Assembly (NCBI GenBank): GCA_026874595.1
Contig: CM049314.1
Location: 9,914,729 to 9,978,728, forward strand
From: Sipunculus nudus
Taxonomy: Eukaryota > Annelida > Sipuncula > Golfingiida > Sipunculidae
DNA length: 64,000 nt
Direction: 5' to 3'
Shown: piece after piece, positions 1 through 13,600 of the stretch
Layout: each line of letters begins with the position of its first letter
Numbering within the stretch: position 1 is the first letter of the stretch
The notes under the pieces: model-generated
The model's database searches: none
Told to the model about the DNA's origin: nothing
Seen by the model: only the letters and a program-made list of their open reading frames with translations
Position numbers and translations under genes: made by a program

Positions 1-321
1 ATCTGTAAAAAGTTTTAATCCATATTTTTGCTGTCAAATTAAGGCTTATGAAATTATGACACAGCTTTGTAAAAGTTATGTGGTACAGTAATCTCTCAGA
101 GAGGAGGTTACTGTAAGGAGTAATTTGGGAGCGGTTGTTTTTTCCCTTAGACTACACAATGGTTCTCTCAATGTACTAATAATATTGCAAAATACTTAGC
201 TACGGTATCTAATCTTCCAAAGCTCAGATGTCCTCAATTTCTGCTCCTTCTTAGATCCTGATGGAAGGTGAAGTGAATGTTTCTTTCTTTACTTTGCGAC
301 CCCCCCCCCCCCAGCGGAAAC

Positions 322-336
322 CTAGATCCGCCACTG
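322..336. mobile_element. Isolated right terminus of the same DNA-transposon family
   Basis: CTAGATCCGCCACTG follows a 13-base C-run. The matching left end is not seen downstream of position 1, so the element is truncated or starts outside the window. Confidence 0.35.
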
Positions 337-507
337 AATGTGATCAAAGTCTCCATGAGCTGGCTATTTATACATGACTAGCTTAAGGTCGATCTCTCTA
401 ATATCTGTAATCTTTCTTATTTTCTGAAGACTGCTAATATACCGACTCAGGTCAGACATGCCAACTACCGCCTGCCTGATCCGACAAACTTAGTGACAGT
501 TTTATGA

Positions 508-700
508 CAGAAGCGGACCGAGGGGAGGGGGTCCAGAGTGTCCGGACCCCCCCCCCCCCCCTTTCCTTTTTCCAGCCATTTGTAAGCCTTTTTAGGCCTG
601 AAACTCTCTTTCAGAACCAGAGAACCTTTATTTTGCCTTGACCATTAGTCCTTTGTAAATTAGTCCCCCATCTCTGTTCTTAATTCTGGATCCGCCCCTG
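508..700. mobile_element. Short DNA-transposon remnant (MITE) with CAG...CTGGATCCGCCCCTG ends
   Basis: Left end CAGAAGCGGACCGAGGGG and right end CTGGATCCGCCCCTG are imperfect inverted repeats. TTATG occurs one base left of the element and directly right of it (701-705), suggesting a 5-bp target duplication. It contains a long C-run and no coding sequence. The same termini bound the 40.25 kb element. Confidence 0.5.
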
Positions 701-2049
701 TTATGTCTAATGTTAACGATTTACTATGTCAACTTGGTTCCTCTTTTAAACAATTGCTCACAATTTAAACTGCATCAAATTACACCAGAGTTCACTGATT
801 AACTTCTTTAACTGAATTGTGTTACGTTGTTTTACACCATATCCTATACCTAGAGCGTTTAATGTATTATGTAACCCTTATTTAGCACACAGATGATCTT
901 TGGAACTTCAATTGGCCAATGTGACTATGAATATGCTTAAATTCAGGCACCAAATTAACGAAACAAATGTATACCTCCTCTGAAGATCCACTGAAGACCG
1001 TGTGAGAGTGTGTCTCACCACTCCAGTATGAATGCCTACTGATCCAGTATTAACGGATATAGCTCAATAACTGCCGGTCAAAGGTCACAGACAACATTTT
1101 ACAGAGGTGAATGCATCAGCAGCAGAGTACAGTCCTTTACTATGGAAAAAGACGCAACACGTCACAGTCTCCTCGCTAAGTACGTTTTAATGCATTCGCT
1201 ATTAAAATCATATTACTCAGTGTCACATGGCTATACCAGGCCACAGCTACATTATAATGGGTCTGACTTGTACAAGGTATCTTTGCCCAGTGTACAAGAC
1301 ATAGCAATACACTGGATACGGAATTACTGTTATTTCGTCTTCTAGATTTCAGTTTTTGGTTGCTCAAAACAGTTGAAAGTATATCGTATACACAATGTCG
1401 GTAAATGTTTGTAACATTTTGGTCAGATGGGGTCACAATCATGTTCACCACACACCATATTATTTTGTTATAACACTGTGTGTTGTGAACAATCAATATG
1501 ATATTAGTTTCAGGAATACGCTATGGTCGCTTATAACCATATAAATGCTGCCCGTTGTACTTGCTGTAAAATTTTGAATGACATTTGCATAATCATATAG
1601 TTATTTCACAGTAAATAGGTAATAAGTGTACATGGGTATTTCAATCAGTGCCGTCGATTTTAAAGGTATGACTACAGAAATATCACATTTCCCCTAATAA
1701 TTTAAATGACAAACGTTGGATATTATGCATTGGCTATCTCAGTACATATTTGACGGCATCATACTCACATTCATCTGATTCTGTATTTTACAAAACAGGT
1801 TATGATGAACATTCTCCTGGTAATATTAGATGATATCAGAGAATATAGGCTTCATTGACTTTCGAAAATATTTATATTAATTGTTGTTCTCCTTGAACCA
1901 CGGGGTATGCTTACATTGATCATCAACTTTTGCTAAAAAAAAAAGTGGGTATACCCCATCCCCCTCACTAAAATGTCCATGCAATATGGTAAGATGCTGA
2001 TTGACCTTAATCCTGGTATTTCTGATGGGATGGGATAATAGCTTATGCA
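701..2049. other. Gene-free stretch
   Basis: Short open frames only, none resembling a known protein. A GC-poor mix with no clear repeats; 1900-1970 has ACCCCATCCCCCTC like the interior of the MITE family at 53.6 kb, too short to call. Confidence 0.5.
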
Positions 2050-2330
2050 AGCAGAAAATTACTGACGAGAGATATTAAAACTACTCGACCATCGAGAGAG
2101 AGTGTTTAGCAATTGTTTAGGCATTACAGAAATTTGAGATGTACTTGTCGTGTTGATCCTTCACAATTCAAACTGACAACAAACTTCTTTCAAATGAATT
2201 AGTAAAGCCAAGAGCGTGAACAAGAGAGTGATGAGCTGGGCTTTAGTGTTGCAGGAGTTTAGATTTGAGATTCAGTGTGTTTCTGGGAACCCATGGGCAA
2301 GATTTTCTTAGTAGAATACCAGAATGTTGA
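2050..2330 (+). mobile_element. Ty3/gypsy retrotransposon relic (RNase H region)
   Basis: Broken frames spell the end of a gypsy RT-RNase H: SRKLLTRD, NYSTIERECLAIV, stop, ALQKFEMYL, SFTIQTDNKLL, then after a frameshift NKRVMSWALVLQEFRFEIQC followed by SGN. Several stops and at least two frameshifts. Integrase is not recognisable after it. Confidence 0.75.
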
Positions 2331-2550
2331 ACTGGGTTTTTTTTAAGATTTTTTAATAATTTTTAAGACAGATTGTATACATAAATATGACTTGTATAAT
2401 GTTTTCACATAGCTTTTAATGGATGAGTAGTGTACAATGTCATCACCTGACTTATAATGAATCAGTGTAGTATAATGTCTTTACTTAGCTTATTATGGAT
2501 CGATCGAAACTGCGTACCGATAAAATACTGCATATTTTCTTTTAAGGGGG

Positions 2551-3600
2551 TGATATCACCAGAGGCTAGTTACTTTATGTATTTAGGTATAGGGAGTATG
2601 ATCAGATAATAGTTTTGCAAGTTTTATTAATTTTATGTAGTATCATGTTTTAGACATTAGCGTGAGTAACCCAGTTAGGAAGAACATGTGGTGGTTCATT
2701 TATTGTAAATATCGAAGCAGTTTTGCAATCAGTGTGCGTTACCTGCATCCTTTGATGTTCATTACTATTTAGTATAGACTAGTGAGTTCCGATCTTGTAT
2801 GACATTGTCAATAGGAATTGTCTTATAGGTGATGTCTTGTCTGCGAATTTTCTTAGGACTGTTTACCCACTGAACCTTCCTGGGGGCGTGTCTTCGTTAG
2901 TTTGAAGTGTGTTGACAAAGGAAATTGTGGATGGAATCGCTGATTGGCGGAGTCGTCTAGCGGGGGTTATGACGTCAGAAGTCTCATAGAAGGAGTGAAT
3001 TCCAGCTATCTTAAGAAGAGCCGGAGCGCTTCGTGAGCGTAGCGTCATGTGCATGCTTCAGCAGTCTGCTATCTTCTGTGTGTGAAGATGGGTGATCGCG
3101 TCAGTGGTTATTGTCAGTCTACGTCTGAGAGAGACCACCTTGTTTAGACTCCATCTTTAAAGTACTTCAGAGACAATGATGTTGTCGAAGGACAGACATT
3201 CTTGTGATTTTGCGCGCTCCAAGGAACAGACAATGGAACCGTGTCCTGTGATGGTGCTAAATTTCGCCAGAAAGTGCCTTTGTTTGGAATCCGGTACCTG
3301 GAAGGCTACAGTAGACTGCAGCTGATAAAGCCGTTCATTGAGGGTCCACAGGAACATTCGGTGTGTGGCACGCGAATTGTGCTTTACGGATAATTAATAT
3401 TTATATCGCAGTGTGAACCAGTTATGTGTTGTGACCATCTGTAATACGCTGAGACTGGACCATGCTCCATGAACACATTAATCACGCCAGAGACAGCAAG
3501 AACGTCTAAACGTCACGTGAAAGTGAGAGGCCGTGTGAATAGTTTTCTGTTTGTTCTTGTGCCATTTGTTATTGGATTTCCTGTGTATCTATATATTCTT
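2551..3600 (+). mobile_element. Possible 3' LTR downstream of the gypsy relic
   Basis: A purine run AAGGGGG directly precedes TGATATCACC at 2551, as a polypurine tract precedes a 3' LTR. The following DNA is less AT-rich and carries promoter-like words (GATTGGCGG near 2940, TGACGTCA near 2970). The 3' end is not defined; the minus-strand LINE relic starts at 3633. Confidence 0.35.
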
Positions 3601-3632
3601 TATCTTTCTTGTGGCTTCTATCCAATAATAAT

Positions 3633-4390
3633 TTAATCTTTTTTAATGCGTGTATGTCCATCTCTTTTCTTTGCTCTTTGAACTCCATATGTTATACTTT
3701 CTCTTCTTATGTTCATTTTCAAGGTCTCCCGTAATACAGCAGTAATGGCGCCAATGTTATCTTTCAGAGTGTTCTCTATGGTTAAAATTATTTGTGTATT
3801 ATACTCTTTCTCTTTCAAATAGGCAGTATTTAGTTTCCACAGTCCTTTGCCGCTCTTATTTGCTCTTATTTATTGATGTTTGCAGAACAAGATTTACTGC
3901 AAAGTGGTCAGATTTATAATTGGGAATCTTTTCTGAAATAACTACTTTGTTCTTAAGCCCATTTGAAATTAAAAATATAATCAAGACGGCTCTTTATTGG
4001 ATATGGAAGTTTTCTGGACCACGTATATTTTTTTTATACTTCTGGATATCATGGAAATAGGATGGTATTATTGTTAGGTTAATATATATTTAACGATATA
4101 CCTTTAAATGTGTATACCTTCAGTTGTACCGTCTGCAATTATATATCTACCATTTTTGTCAATCTCTTTTATGATATCAAATTGAATGTGACTTTTAATC
4201 ACTATGGCTACTCCCCTCGAGTTACTGCTGCCATGATAATGGAAAATATAATGACCCCATTCTGAAAGCCCAATACACTATGTCTATCGTGCTATGTGTT
4301 TCTTTTTTTTTTTTTTCCTTTGCAACCAGTAAAACATTCCACGTCGTTTCTTGTGTCTCCTAAACCTCTTGCATTAAAAGAAAGAAAATA
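3633..4390 (-). mobile_element. LINE relic: endonuclease domain to start of RT (minus strand)
   Basis: Minus-strand frames give SFNARGLGDTRNDVECF, ETHS, SRGVAIVIKSH, DKNGRYIIADGT, then after stops EKIPNYKSDHFAVNLVLQ, KLNTAYLKEKEYNTQIIL and RRESITYGVQRAKKRDG. This is the order of an APE-type LINE endonuclease leading toward RT. The stops and a missing middle part show that it is dead. Confidence 0.7.
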
Positions 4391-6705
4391 AATACTACTG
4401 TTTGTCGTGATTCAATATACTAACTCAGTCATATATTTTCCAACTATATGCATATTCATGGCTAAGCGTTAAATGCTACATGTAATACAGACGGTGTAAT
4501 ACAGTGAATACTGCCTGCATGATCATAACCCTGATTCGAACTGTTAAATCTAAAGCATACATGACATAACCTATACACTAGCAAGTGGTGCATCAATAAT
4601 GTAATTTTGTAATTCGCGTTTCCGCAAGCGCGATTGCATGTGAGTAGGGTCAAAGGTCAAGAAATATAAACAATCCTGCAAACGGTACACGTGTATGTTT
4701 TGTTCAGCCTTGGGATCAAACAATATGTATGTTTGTGGAGGAATCGGATGTAGAAATGAGGGAATACATGCTAAATAAATGGAAATCTGAAGATCTGCAA
4801 GATTAAACAGTGCCATTGGCGTAACAGAAACTTTTTTACAACCACCTTTCCAGCTCCACGGAAGACATCATTAGGTGCTCGTCCAACGTTCTTAGGTAAC
4901 AGTTACACATTTTTGAAGTACTCCTGTACATGGCCGATGGACGTACGATGTGACTATCTATGAAAAGTTTGATAAAACATTGAATAATCACTAGTTATTT
5001 GCACGCTCAGCTTCTAGATCCCCAGATGCCGCAAATCGTACAAGACAATATATAGCGTAGCTGTACCAGCTGTTGACATCGGCGAATATTTTGCATTTGA
5101 AGATTCACATCCGAAGCAGGTCGCTGGGTAGAAGGTCTTCTCAGGAAAATAACAAACAATTGCTCATACAGAAAGCAGTGACAGCAATGATAATTTAAGA
5201 GTTCATGAGGTACCTCAGTATACGACTATTTTAGCGTTCTCAGAGTTGGCTGGCTTATCATCAGTTTTGGAGAAACCTTCTGCCATATGGGCCTTTAGTC
5301 ATTGTCCAGTTCAGTATCACAGGTCTCTCTCCTCTGGGAATATCTGGCCAACAGAATTTTCACTGGTCAAGGTTTTCCTCAACAAATTTCCTGCAAAATA
5401 AATAATATGAACAGCTTATCGTGGTCTTTTAAAATTTAAGGTAACAACACAGGCTTATCCACATCGCTTTACAATAGAGACCAGAACACAAAACTCGCTA
5501 AATTAGGGTTATGCCTGAATCAATTTCCGAAGGAGAATTCCCCTGTTATTGCTTAAGGAAACAGAAAACACAAGGAGTTAAGGGAGGGAGCGTATGAAAG
5601 GCAGTTTGACATTAACCATGCCATTTTGTCTCAAAACAAACCTGAAAATGTGTACAGTCACAAGGCACTTTATGACAGCCTTCAAATGGCAAATTAATGA
5701 TTAAGTAAACAAAAAAGTTCATTAAAGGATAATTTCTCAATCTATGTTTTTAAAAAAGCAAATATATTTTTGATACATTATCTATAATTATTCCCAATTA
5801 TTTACTAGTACACGTCCGTGTATCGCAAAGTGCCAAGTATGGTCGGCCGTTTGCTAACCCGTGCATGGCATGTCAAAAAATTGTTGAACATGCAAGCATA
5901 AATATTTGATCCGTCTTTTCAATCCTCAATGACTTCAGTGTTTATAATACGATATAACACAACATTCCTTAGATGTCACCGAATGTCTTCACCCCAAACA
6001 CCAAAAACATTTCTTCATGGATGCCGGTAGAGCTATGCATTGTCCTGTATGATTAAACGGCACAATTGCATTCCGCGGCTTAGCGTGCCAATTATCAGTA
6101 ATTATGTAATGTTTCACGTGAATTTTCCTCGTCAGTCACATCTTACTTCCATCAAAGTACAGGCGTAACTCAAATGAAATGTGTACCTCCTAAACGGATG
6201 GACGTGAGCCTGCTGGTACTACAATCTGCGGTTATCATCTTCTTGATACATCAAATAACTCCTCTTTCCTCCCGTAAGCGGGCAACCCTCTCTGTCTCTC
6301 AGATATATCTCTTGTCTGTCACTCCTCCTCTATCGAAATATGTCAAAAGTGGACATTATCACACTGATAGCAGCAGACCATACGGTGGGATTAGAACCTA
6401 TACAAGAGAAAAGCAACATGAGTTGAACAGCGCAAAGAAGTGCACATGGCGTTTGTTGTTGTTGTTTTTTTTATTATTATTATTTGCTATGATCTTTTGA
6501 ACTAGAATATTGACGCATGGGCACCCGGACCTACAAACGGGCCAAAACACCGAACTTCGCTTGAGCGATAAATCAGTACAAAAGTATGAAACGACAAAAT
6601 AACCTTCCAGTTGCTCGTTATCTAGATCAGTCACCTCCCCTCACAGCTATTTAACATTTCTATTTTTTCACGTACATTGAATTCTATCACATCGGCTTTT
6701 ACTTG

Positions 6706-6707
<2 letters not shown>
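4391..6707. other. Gene-free stretch
   Basis: No coding exon, RNA gene or bounded repeat recognised on either strand. Only T-runs and short chance ORFs. Confidence 0.5.

Positions 6708-6753
<46 letters not shown>
6708..6753. repeat. (TA)n microsatellite
   Basis: Uninterrupted TA dinucleotides; intergenic. Confidence 0.97.
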
Positions 6754-6758
<5 letters not shown>

Positions 6759-7211
6759 GTTCAAACCAAAAAGTTTGAAAAAATTGCTATGGGGAAAATT
6801 GGGCTGATCCGGGATTTGATACCTTTGGCGTACATGTCCGGCGTTCCAATAGCCGTGACAACCCTACTCAGTACACAATCGGATAATTGGGCTGGTTAGC
6901 CTACTCGAGTCGTTATACAAGTCATATCGAGGGATGTATCGCAGTGGTCTTCCAACATGTTGCATTCATATTGTGGTAAATAGCCCATAATCTCAGTATT
7001 AATCTAAGAATGATAAATTTACACAATTGTATACCTATACATATTCCCAAACTGAAACACGGGTCATTTCCTGTATCGCCTGCAAGCTGCCTGCGTCCTG
7101 TAACCTGTGCGAGCCATGCATGTGTTCATGCGATCATAAATTCAACTAACATGCATAGGGGTTTATCAATTTCCTGGATTATGGTATTATTAGAAAGTAC
7201 ACAGAAAATGG

Positions 7212-7212
<1 letters not shown>

Positions 7213-7268
<56 letters not shown>
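7213..7268. repeat. (TA)n microsatellite
   Basis: Uninterrupted TA. It directly adjoins GTTGAACTTCACCTTACGACC, a sequence that looks like a DNA-transposon end. Confidence 0.97.
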
Positions 7269-7271
<3 letters not shown>

Positions 7272-8168
7272 GAACTTCACCTTACGACCACCCAACAATT
7301 GTGACCACCCCAGAATTACGACCATTTTTTGGTTTATTTATGTTTTAATTGACTTTAATTGAACTTATCCATTAAACAGTGACAATTAAAATGGAAGTAA
7401 AATAATCGTTAAGCACGGTGTCAGGACAATTATTTTGGAAAGAGGGGTCGTATCCCACATTAATGTAATTAAAACATATTTTTTTGTTATATTTTTACTG
7501 AAATATTGTTTAGGTTTACATGCATTAATCTTTATCTGAAAGGACAAAACGGGCTATCGTCATATTTGTGCTGCTTGAATATGTCATTTGTTGCCGCATG
7601 ATTGCCGTCCTGTGATCGCATATGTAAAACGGATGCGATAATCGCGATGCGATAAATGCTGGTATATGTGACCGCGCGGCATGATTTTAGTCTCACGCGA
7701 CTCGCTTATTTGTCAAACACCCTGATCTCATGGAAGGTCCTGGACCCGGTACATGTACACTCAAGCATATCAGGTCATGAGAGGGGGGTCGCAAGAAAGG
7801 GCCTTCTTAATGCGACCCCGGTAACAAGAAGGCATGCCATACAATTCTTTCAATGATCTCCCTTTTGAGAAAGGGCTTATTTGGGGCCAGTGACCTCGAA
7901 ATGCACTAAAAACCCCAGAAAGGGCTCACCCAGAAAAATCTTTCCAGACATCACACACTCCATGTCCATTGTGTTACAAGGCCCGAAGATCCAAAAAGGA
8001 ACAAATATTTTATTTTTAAATTTGGACGTACTACCCAAATATCGCAAATAAAAATGGGTGGAATCTCTTCGGACAAACCCGAAGAATATGTATGTCGAAA
8101 ATCAAGGCAATCCGTCAAGTGTTATCAGAGGTGATACGGAAATCACAAAAATTGCCTTACTCTATTAA

Positions 8169-8245
<77 letters not shown>

Positions 8246-8290
8246 TCCATATAGTGCTTACGACAGGTAATGGTCGTAAATATGTGTAAT
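7269..8290. mobile_element. Possible DNA-transposon remnant between two TA tracts
   Basis: CTTACGACCACCC...ATTACGACCATT at the left and ACAGGTAATGGTCGTAAATA at the right (8263-8282) share the word TACGACCATT in opposite orientation. The middle has no coding sequence. Only this weak inverted similarity supports it. Confidence 0.25.
8172..8244. repeat. (TA)n microsatellite
   Basis: Uninterrupted TA, 73 bp. Confidence 0.97.
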
Positions 8291-9117
8291 TTTCTTGGAA
8301 GGAACACACGACATGCAATCAGGTCAAATTCCATGCACTCAGAGTGCTTCAGATCCACTAATTACGTGCAGTGTGATGGTGATGTCACTGAACTTGTGAA
8401 AACCTTCAGTTATTTAATGATTGTTATAAGAAGCAAATTGGCTACCATTTGACCATTACTGATAACAATAGTCTAATCAAACAGTAAAGAGGATAAAAAA
8501 ATCAATAAATCCCTTATAATAATATCGCCCGGCCCTACTGATAATAAATCAACTCTTTCCTGGAATATTGATATATTGGAATTAATTTTAATTGTTATAC
8601 ATGAAGACCTATTTCACTATGTAAAATACACAGTTTCAACATCCGTGCCGTAGAATCCGATATCCGCCGCCTATGCCTATACCGCCAATTAATGAATCTA
8701 TCACGAATTGTCTACTTGACTTTACTGGGTAATTATTCGAACTCACATTTTGCCAAACATGTGCCTAACCTTTTGTCAGCATGTGCAATTTGACCCCTGT
8801 AATACTGTACTTTATACTACGCAAAAACCTAATCTCCATGGAGAAGGTCATAACAAATAAAAACAAGACCTTTTTTTGTCGTAGTACCATCAAACCACAA
8901 TCCTGTTTGTTGAACTGTGTTGGCCAGAAACTGAGTAAACATGAAATAAATAAACAAGTACCAGGCACACTATTTATTTGTGTTAATTTTCACACATCAT
9001 TAGAATTATATTGAACCATAAACCAGCCGCAAATATATAACAGTGCACATATTGGTACGCCACAAAATCAATTGACCCGTCGGTCATGACGCTCAGCTGA
9101 CTAGGAAGACATTCACT
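8291..9117. other. Gene-free stretch upstream of locus A
   Basis: Nothing recognised. Overlapping ORFs on both strands at 8765-9014 have no family features. Confidence 0.45.
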
Positions 9118-9214
9118 TAAGGAATTTTATCATCTGAATGCCGGATGTTGTAGATGGTATCCCACTAAACTCGGAGGATATGGGTGGTAGAGACCTAATT
9201 TCAGGTTTCCAAGG
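9118..9214 (-). repeat. Dispersed repeat copy (minus orientation)
   Basis: Reverse complement matches 32075-32188: GGAATTTTATCATCTGAATG, GTATCCC, CGGAGGATATGGGT and CCTAATTTCAGGTTTCCAAG occur in the inverse order and strand. Non-coding. Confidence 0.7.
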
Positions 9215-9517
9215 CGAATTTTCAAGGCCCTCCCTGCATGTTAAATTATATTCTAGCCGGACAACGGACAAATAGTGATCACTATAGCTCAGAAGCTACA
9301 AATGCTTTGACTACGATCAAGAGGTAGATGCAGTTGCTGTACGTGGTCTTGTTCTTTCCGTCTCTAACTTTAGAATGCATATCTCGCTAAGGTTGCCTTT
9401 CAGATGTCTTCCTTTCTTTAAATTGCTTTGGATTATTCAAAACTATTAACATCCAAAACTTGAATCAGATCATTTCACTCCTTTCAATTCCTAGCTACAA
9501 ATGTTTCATACGCCGTG

Positions 9518-9521
<4 letters not shown>

Positions 9522-9571
<50 letters not shown>
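9522..9571. repeat. (TA)n microsatellite
   Basis: Uninterrupted TA upstream of locus A. Confidence 0.97.
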
Positions 9572-9573
<2 letters not shown>

Positions 9574-10017
9574 TCATCTTTTTTTTAGAAAGCTGATCTG
9601 GTTATCATAGGAAGACGTGAGCATAAAACGTATCAAACAATTAATCCTTATTGTTTCGCAATACCTACTTTCTTCCTTTCTGGAACAATTAAGTGCCATT
9701 ACACAGTAATTTATTGATATGTTAATCGTTTATGGTGATAGAAAAATAAATATTCTGTCTTTCGTTTGGAAAAAAATACGCGCTTCTAATGAAGCTCGTG
9801 GTATAACAAAACAAACGATATAGTAATATTTTATTGTGAGATCTGTTTTGGAACATTTTAACTGATAACTCAATAGATACCAAATGCCACCTTGTTTAAT
9901 TACCTTGTTACAGGTTAATTATTTTAATTGTAGGAATCTACAGATGACACATAAATTTAAATGACCAAAAAAAATAATAATAATGTATAATTTAACGCTC
10001 ATATTTATTTCATATAG

Positions 10018-10604
10018 ACGAGCTGAGACGAATGACGTCGATACCAAGGAAACGCCTGATCTACACAATGGCACGCCTGATGTGCAGAATGGCACGCCAG
10101 ATGCTGAGTTCAAACAGATGACAGATGAACAGAACTGGCCAGAGGAAAAGAAGAAGAAGGAGAAGAGACGGATAATAAAAAACATTATCGTAATCAGCGT
10201 GGTATTCCTCTTAAATTTCACATCCTTTCAAGGTCTGAGTCGTCTGCAGAGTGTTCTACATCAAGAAGAAGGTATGGGCACAATCAACTCCGCCGTCCTG
10301 TACGTAGCACTGGTTTTTTCTTGCCTCCTATTACCGAAGATGGTCATCAGCAAGCTCGAATACAAAGGTACTATCATTGTTTGTATCATTGGGTACATAA
10401 TATGGTTTGCCGCTAACGGTTTAGCTAGATGGTGGACCTTGACGCCGGCGTCCGTCATTGTGGGACTTTCTAGCGCCCCGCTCTGGACCGCCCAGTTTTC
10501 ATATTTCACTAAGCTATCCGTCAGGTACGCGAAGATAGTCGGTGAAACCGAGGTGGCCATAATCAGCAGGTTCTTTGGCATCTTCTTTATGATCGCTCAG
10601 TCGT
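10018..10604 (+). CDS. UNC93A-like: Locus A exon 1: N-terminal tail and TM1-TM5
   Basis: The acceptor AG ends at 10017 and the donor TGTAAGT starts at 10605 (phase 1). The hydrophilic tail carries a small internal repeat (NGTPDVQNGTPD, about 24 nt periodicity), then KKKKEKRR, then TM1 starting at KNIIVISVVFLLNFTS. The tail is unlike those of loci B and E, whereas the transmembrane core aligns throughout. Confidence 0.82.
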
Positions 10605-13600
10605 GTAAGTACAGCTCTACACGCCATTTACCCATTCTCTGATATAAAATACACATACGTTTTTCTCTCTTTTTTTATTTTGGAAATGTGATATGCCCTG
10701 ACATTTCCATTTAGAAAATTTTGTTTCAGTATCAAACGTAACTCATAAATACTTTAAGAAAAATCTTACTTTTTGTTGAATTATTTAAATCGAAATATTT
10801 GCAAAGCACCTGTTAATCCCTCTTTTTTCTTTCTCTCAATCTCACTCTCTCTCTCTCTCTCTCAAGATGCGAACTTTAATAGATATAACATATATATCAA
10901 AATTAGCATATCTTTGGCTTATTATGTTTAAGCCAATATATTTGGTGCTGTTATTTCATCGACCGTCATGGACCAGAGCTTGAACGGAACGATGCCGACC
11001 CCGTCTGAAGAAGCTCTAAAACTGTGTGGGATCAATGACTGTCCAGGAAAAAATGTCACCAATCCCAACATGAACAGACCGTCAGATGTTATTGTATGTA
11101 AAAGTTTCATTATTTGATGGTATGGAACAGCTAGGATATGTCCGCCGTTAGACATACCACAACAAATTATTGTTCTACGCTTTCGCCGCTCCTATATTTC
11201 GTTCATCGTATTTTTCTTTCAAATAAAGACTGGGTCCTTGACATTGTTGATAAAAGGAATAGAAAATGGATTAGACTTAGTGTTAAAATGCACCATTTTA
11301 ACGACAGAAGCACATTTTTTCTTGTTTTTTTGTATGCAAGCTCCTAAAAATTCAACCTTCTGTGTCTTGAGTGGTTTAGGAAAAGAAAAAAATATCGCCC
11401 GTTCGCACCATACCTAAACACTATCTTTTTATGTCTTAGTATGTCAGTAAACTGTCATTACATTAGCATCAATGTCAGAATACTTCATAAAGATGCAGAA
11501 AATACTTGACAATCCAATTTGATTCATACACCTCAAGAAAGGTTCTTGTTTTAGTACCTATGTATGAAATCATGAGGGTAGATATGCATTGAGTTTATGA
11601 GGTTTAATTTTTGCCCATGAAATGAACAAGATGTATTATATTTAACTCCTGCAGGTATGGGGGCTGGTCGGGGTGTTTGTAGCAGTTGCCATTCCAGCTG
11701 TCGTCATTACCGCTATCTTCATGGAAAAGCTGCCTAAAGAACTAATGGACGAAACAGAAAAAGGAGTCAGCTTCCGGAAGGACGTTCCCAAATTTCTTAT
11801 TGCAACTATCCGACACTGGCGCCACCTTGCGCAGATATTCATTATCCCGTTGAATATATATAGTGGAATCCAACAAGCCACCTTTAATGTTGAATGGACA
11901 AGGGTTAAGTATAAAATTATTACCAACTGTATAACATTCTTAGATGCATCATAAACACATTCAAACAAAGTGCCTTTTCGGATTTCGACTAAACTGAACA
12001 CAAAAATCCCTGATCCCTCAGGGTAAATATTGGTATGTCATTATTTTCATAATTATAAATCTATTTGGTAAAAGCTGGATTCTAGCTGTGAGCAACAAAG
12101 AGAAATTTCATGAAATATCAAGATCACTTCGGTGTTGTGAGATATGCTTAATTTCGCCCTTATTATTAAAACGTAGCCCTTATAGAATGGCAAAAAATGC
12201 GAAAAGGTCATTATATATATTATGTTCATTGGCTCCACATGCAGTTGGTAAAAACATAGCATTTTGGCCTCTTTTCTTTTTTTTAAAAATTAAAACGTTT
12301 TACAGTAGTTGATAATAAAACACCAAACTATACATGTTTTTTTGTAGTTTTAAATTTTTTTTATTGTAGTCATATATAAGCTGCGCCGTCGGCATTTCGA
12401 TGGTCGGAGCAGCTACACTTCCGTTCGGGTTTGTCAACATCGTCGTATCATTCACTTCGGGTTGGCTCGTAAAGAAAATCAGCAGAACACCCATATTCGT
12501 TGCCGGTAGGATACGCCTAAACTTGTAACTGTCAGAGTTTTTTTTTTTTTTTTTAATCGATTAGGGATTAATTCGTAAATAAAATACTGAAATAAATGTC
12601 TATCAACAAAAAAAGTGTATGGAAATGGGTCGATCAGAGGAAATAAAATGCCTGACTTAATCCAGACGTCGTCAATAAGAAACGCATCACTGGAGGCTGG
12701 GTAGCATCCATGGGCATACCTCACAGTAGATGAATACACGAATGACTGCCGTTGATAATGATGTTGCTGTCGCATAAAAAGTTCAGTAAACACATAGTGA
12801 AATGGAAAAGGGTCTTATGAACTTATAGACTTTCCTGTCTGGCTGAAAGTGTTCTCATTCCTAACTAAAAACTGTGCTGTTTCACCAATTGTAGAGAAGT
12901 CCCAGACTGCACATATAGGGTGCTAATGCTAATATTGCTTTTGAAGATTCACGTTTTTATTCACGTATTCAGCCTACTTGTTTAAAACTGTATTAGATAT
13001 ATACATATATATATTACCTTTAAAATTATATAAATACTATAGGAAATTTGTACTGACATGAGCCTTATTATAATACAAGTATAGTTAGTCAGGGACGGCC
13101 TGGCAAGATTTGGGGGGGGAGGACAGAAGCAACCAATCGCCTTGAGTTTGGTGTTTTTTTTTTTTTTTGTTTTTTTTTTTTTTTTTTAATGTCACTATTG
13201 CCGCATGTACTGTGGTTACGAACAGCTTATAGATAAATGAGCGTTAAAAAGAGGCGTTAGAAGAATTTTTGTTTTGCATATGTACATAGAGTAAGCCAAA
13301 TATCACATTAATTCTTCAGAGAAGGTAGGTGAACAGTCGGCATGTTTTCTCTTTTTTCATGAAACAGTCTCCATCAACCCCTTCCCTCTTTAACAAATCC
13401 AATCCATGGTTGATAAGTGTAAAATATGTAATTACCTTTTCACGCAGGAATGTGTGTGGACCTGGCCATGCAGCTCGCTTTGTACTTTTGGATGCCACAT
13501 CCCAGCCAGCCAGCCGTGTTTTTTGTTATATCTGGAATGTGGGGTTTCATTGATGCAATCTGGCAGACCCAAATCTCGGGTAAGTGAAACTCAAAACTCT

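Noticed and set aside
1142-1345. 67-codon open frame with an ATG
   Set aside because: No family feature, a longer antisense frame overlaps it, no exon context.
6174-8358. Open frames containing runs of IYIYIY or ending in TA tracts
   Set aside because: Translations of (TA)n microsatellites, not genes. The same applies near 20.6, 23.2, 36.0, 51.3, 53.8 and 63.4 kb.
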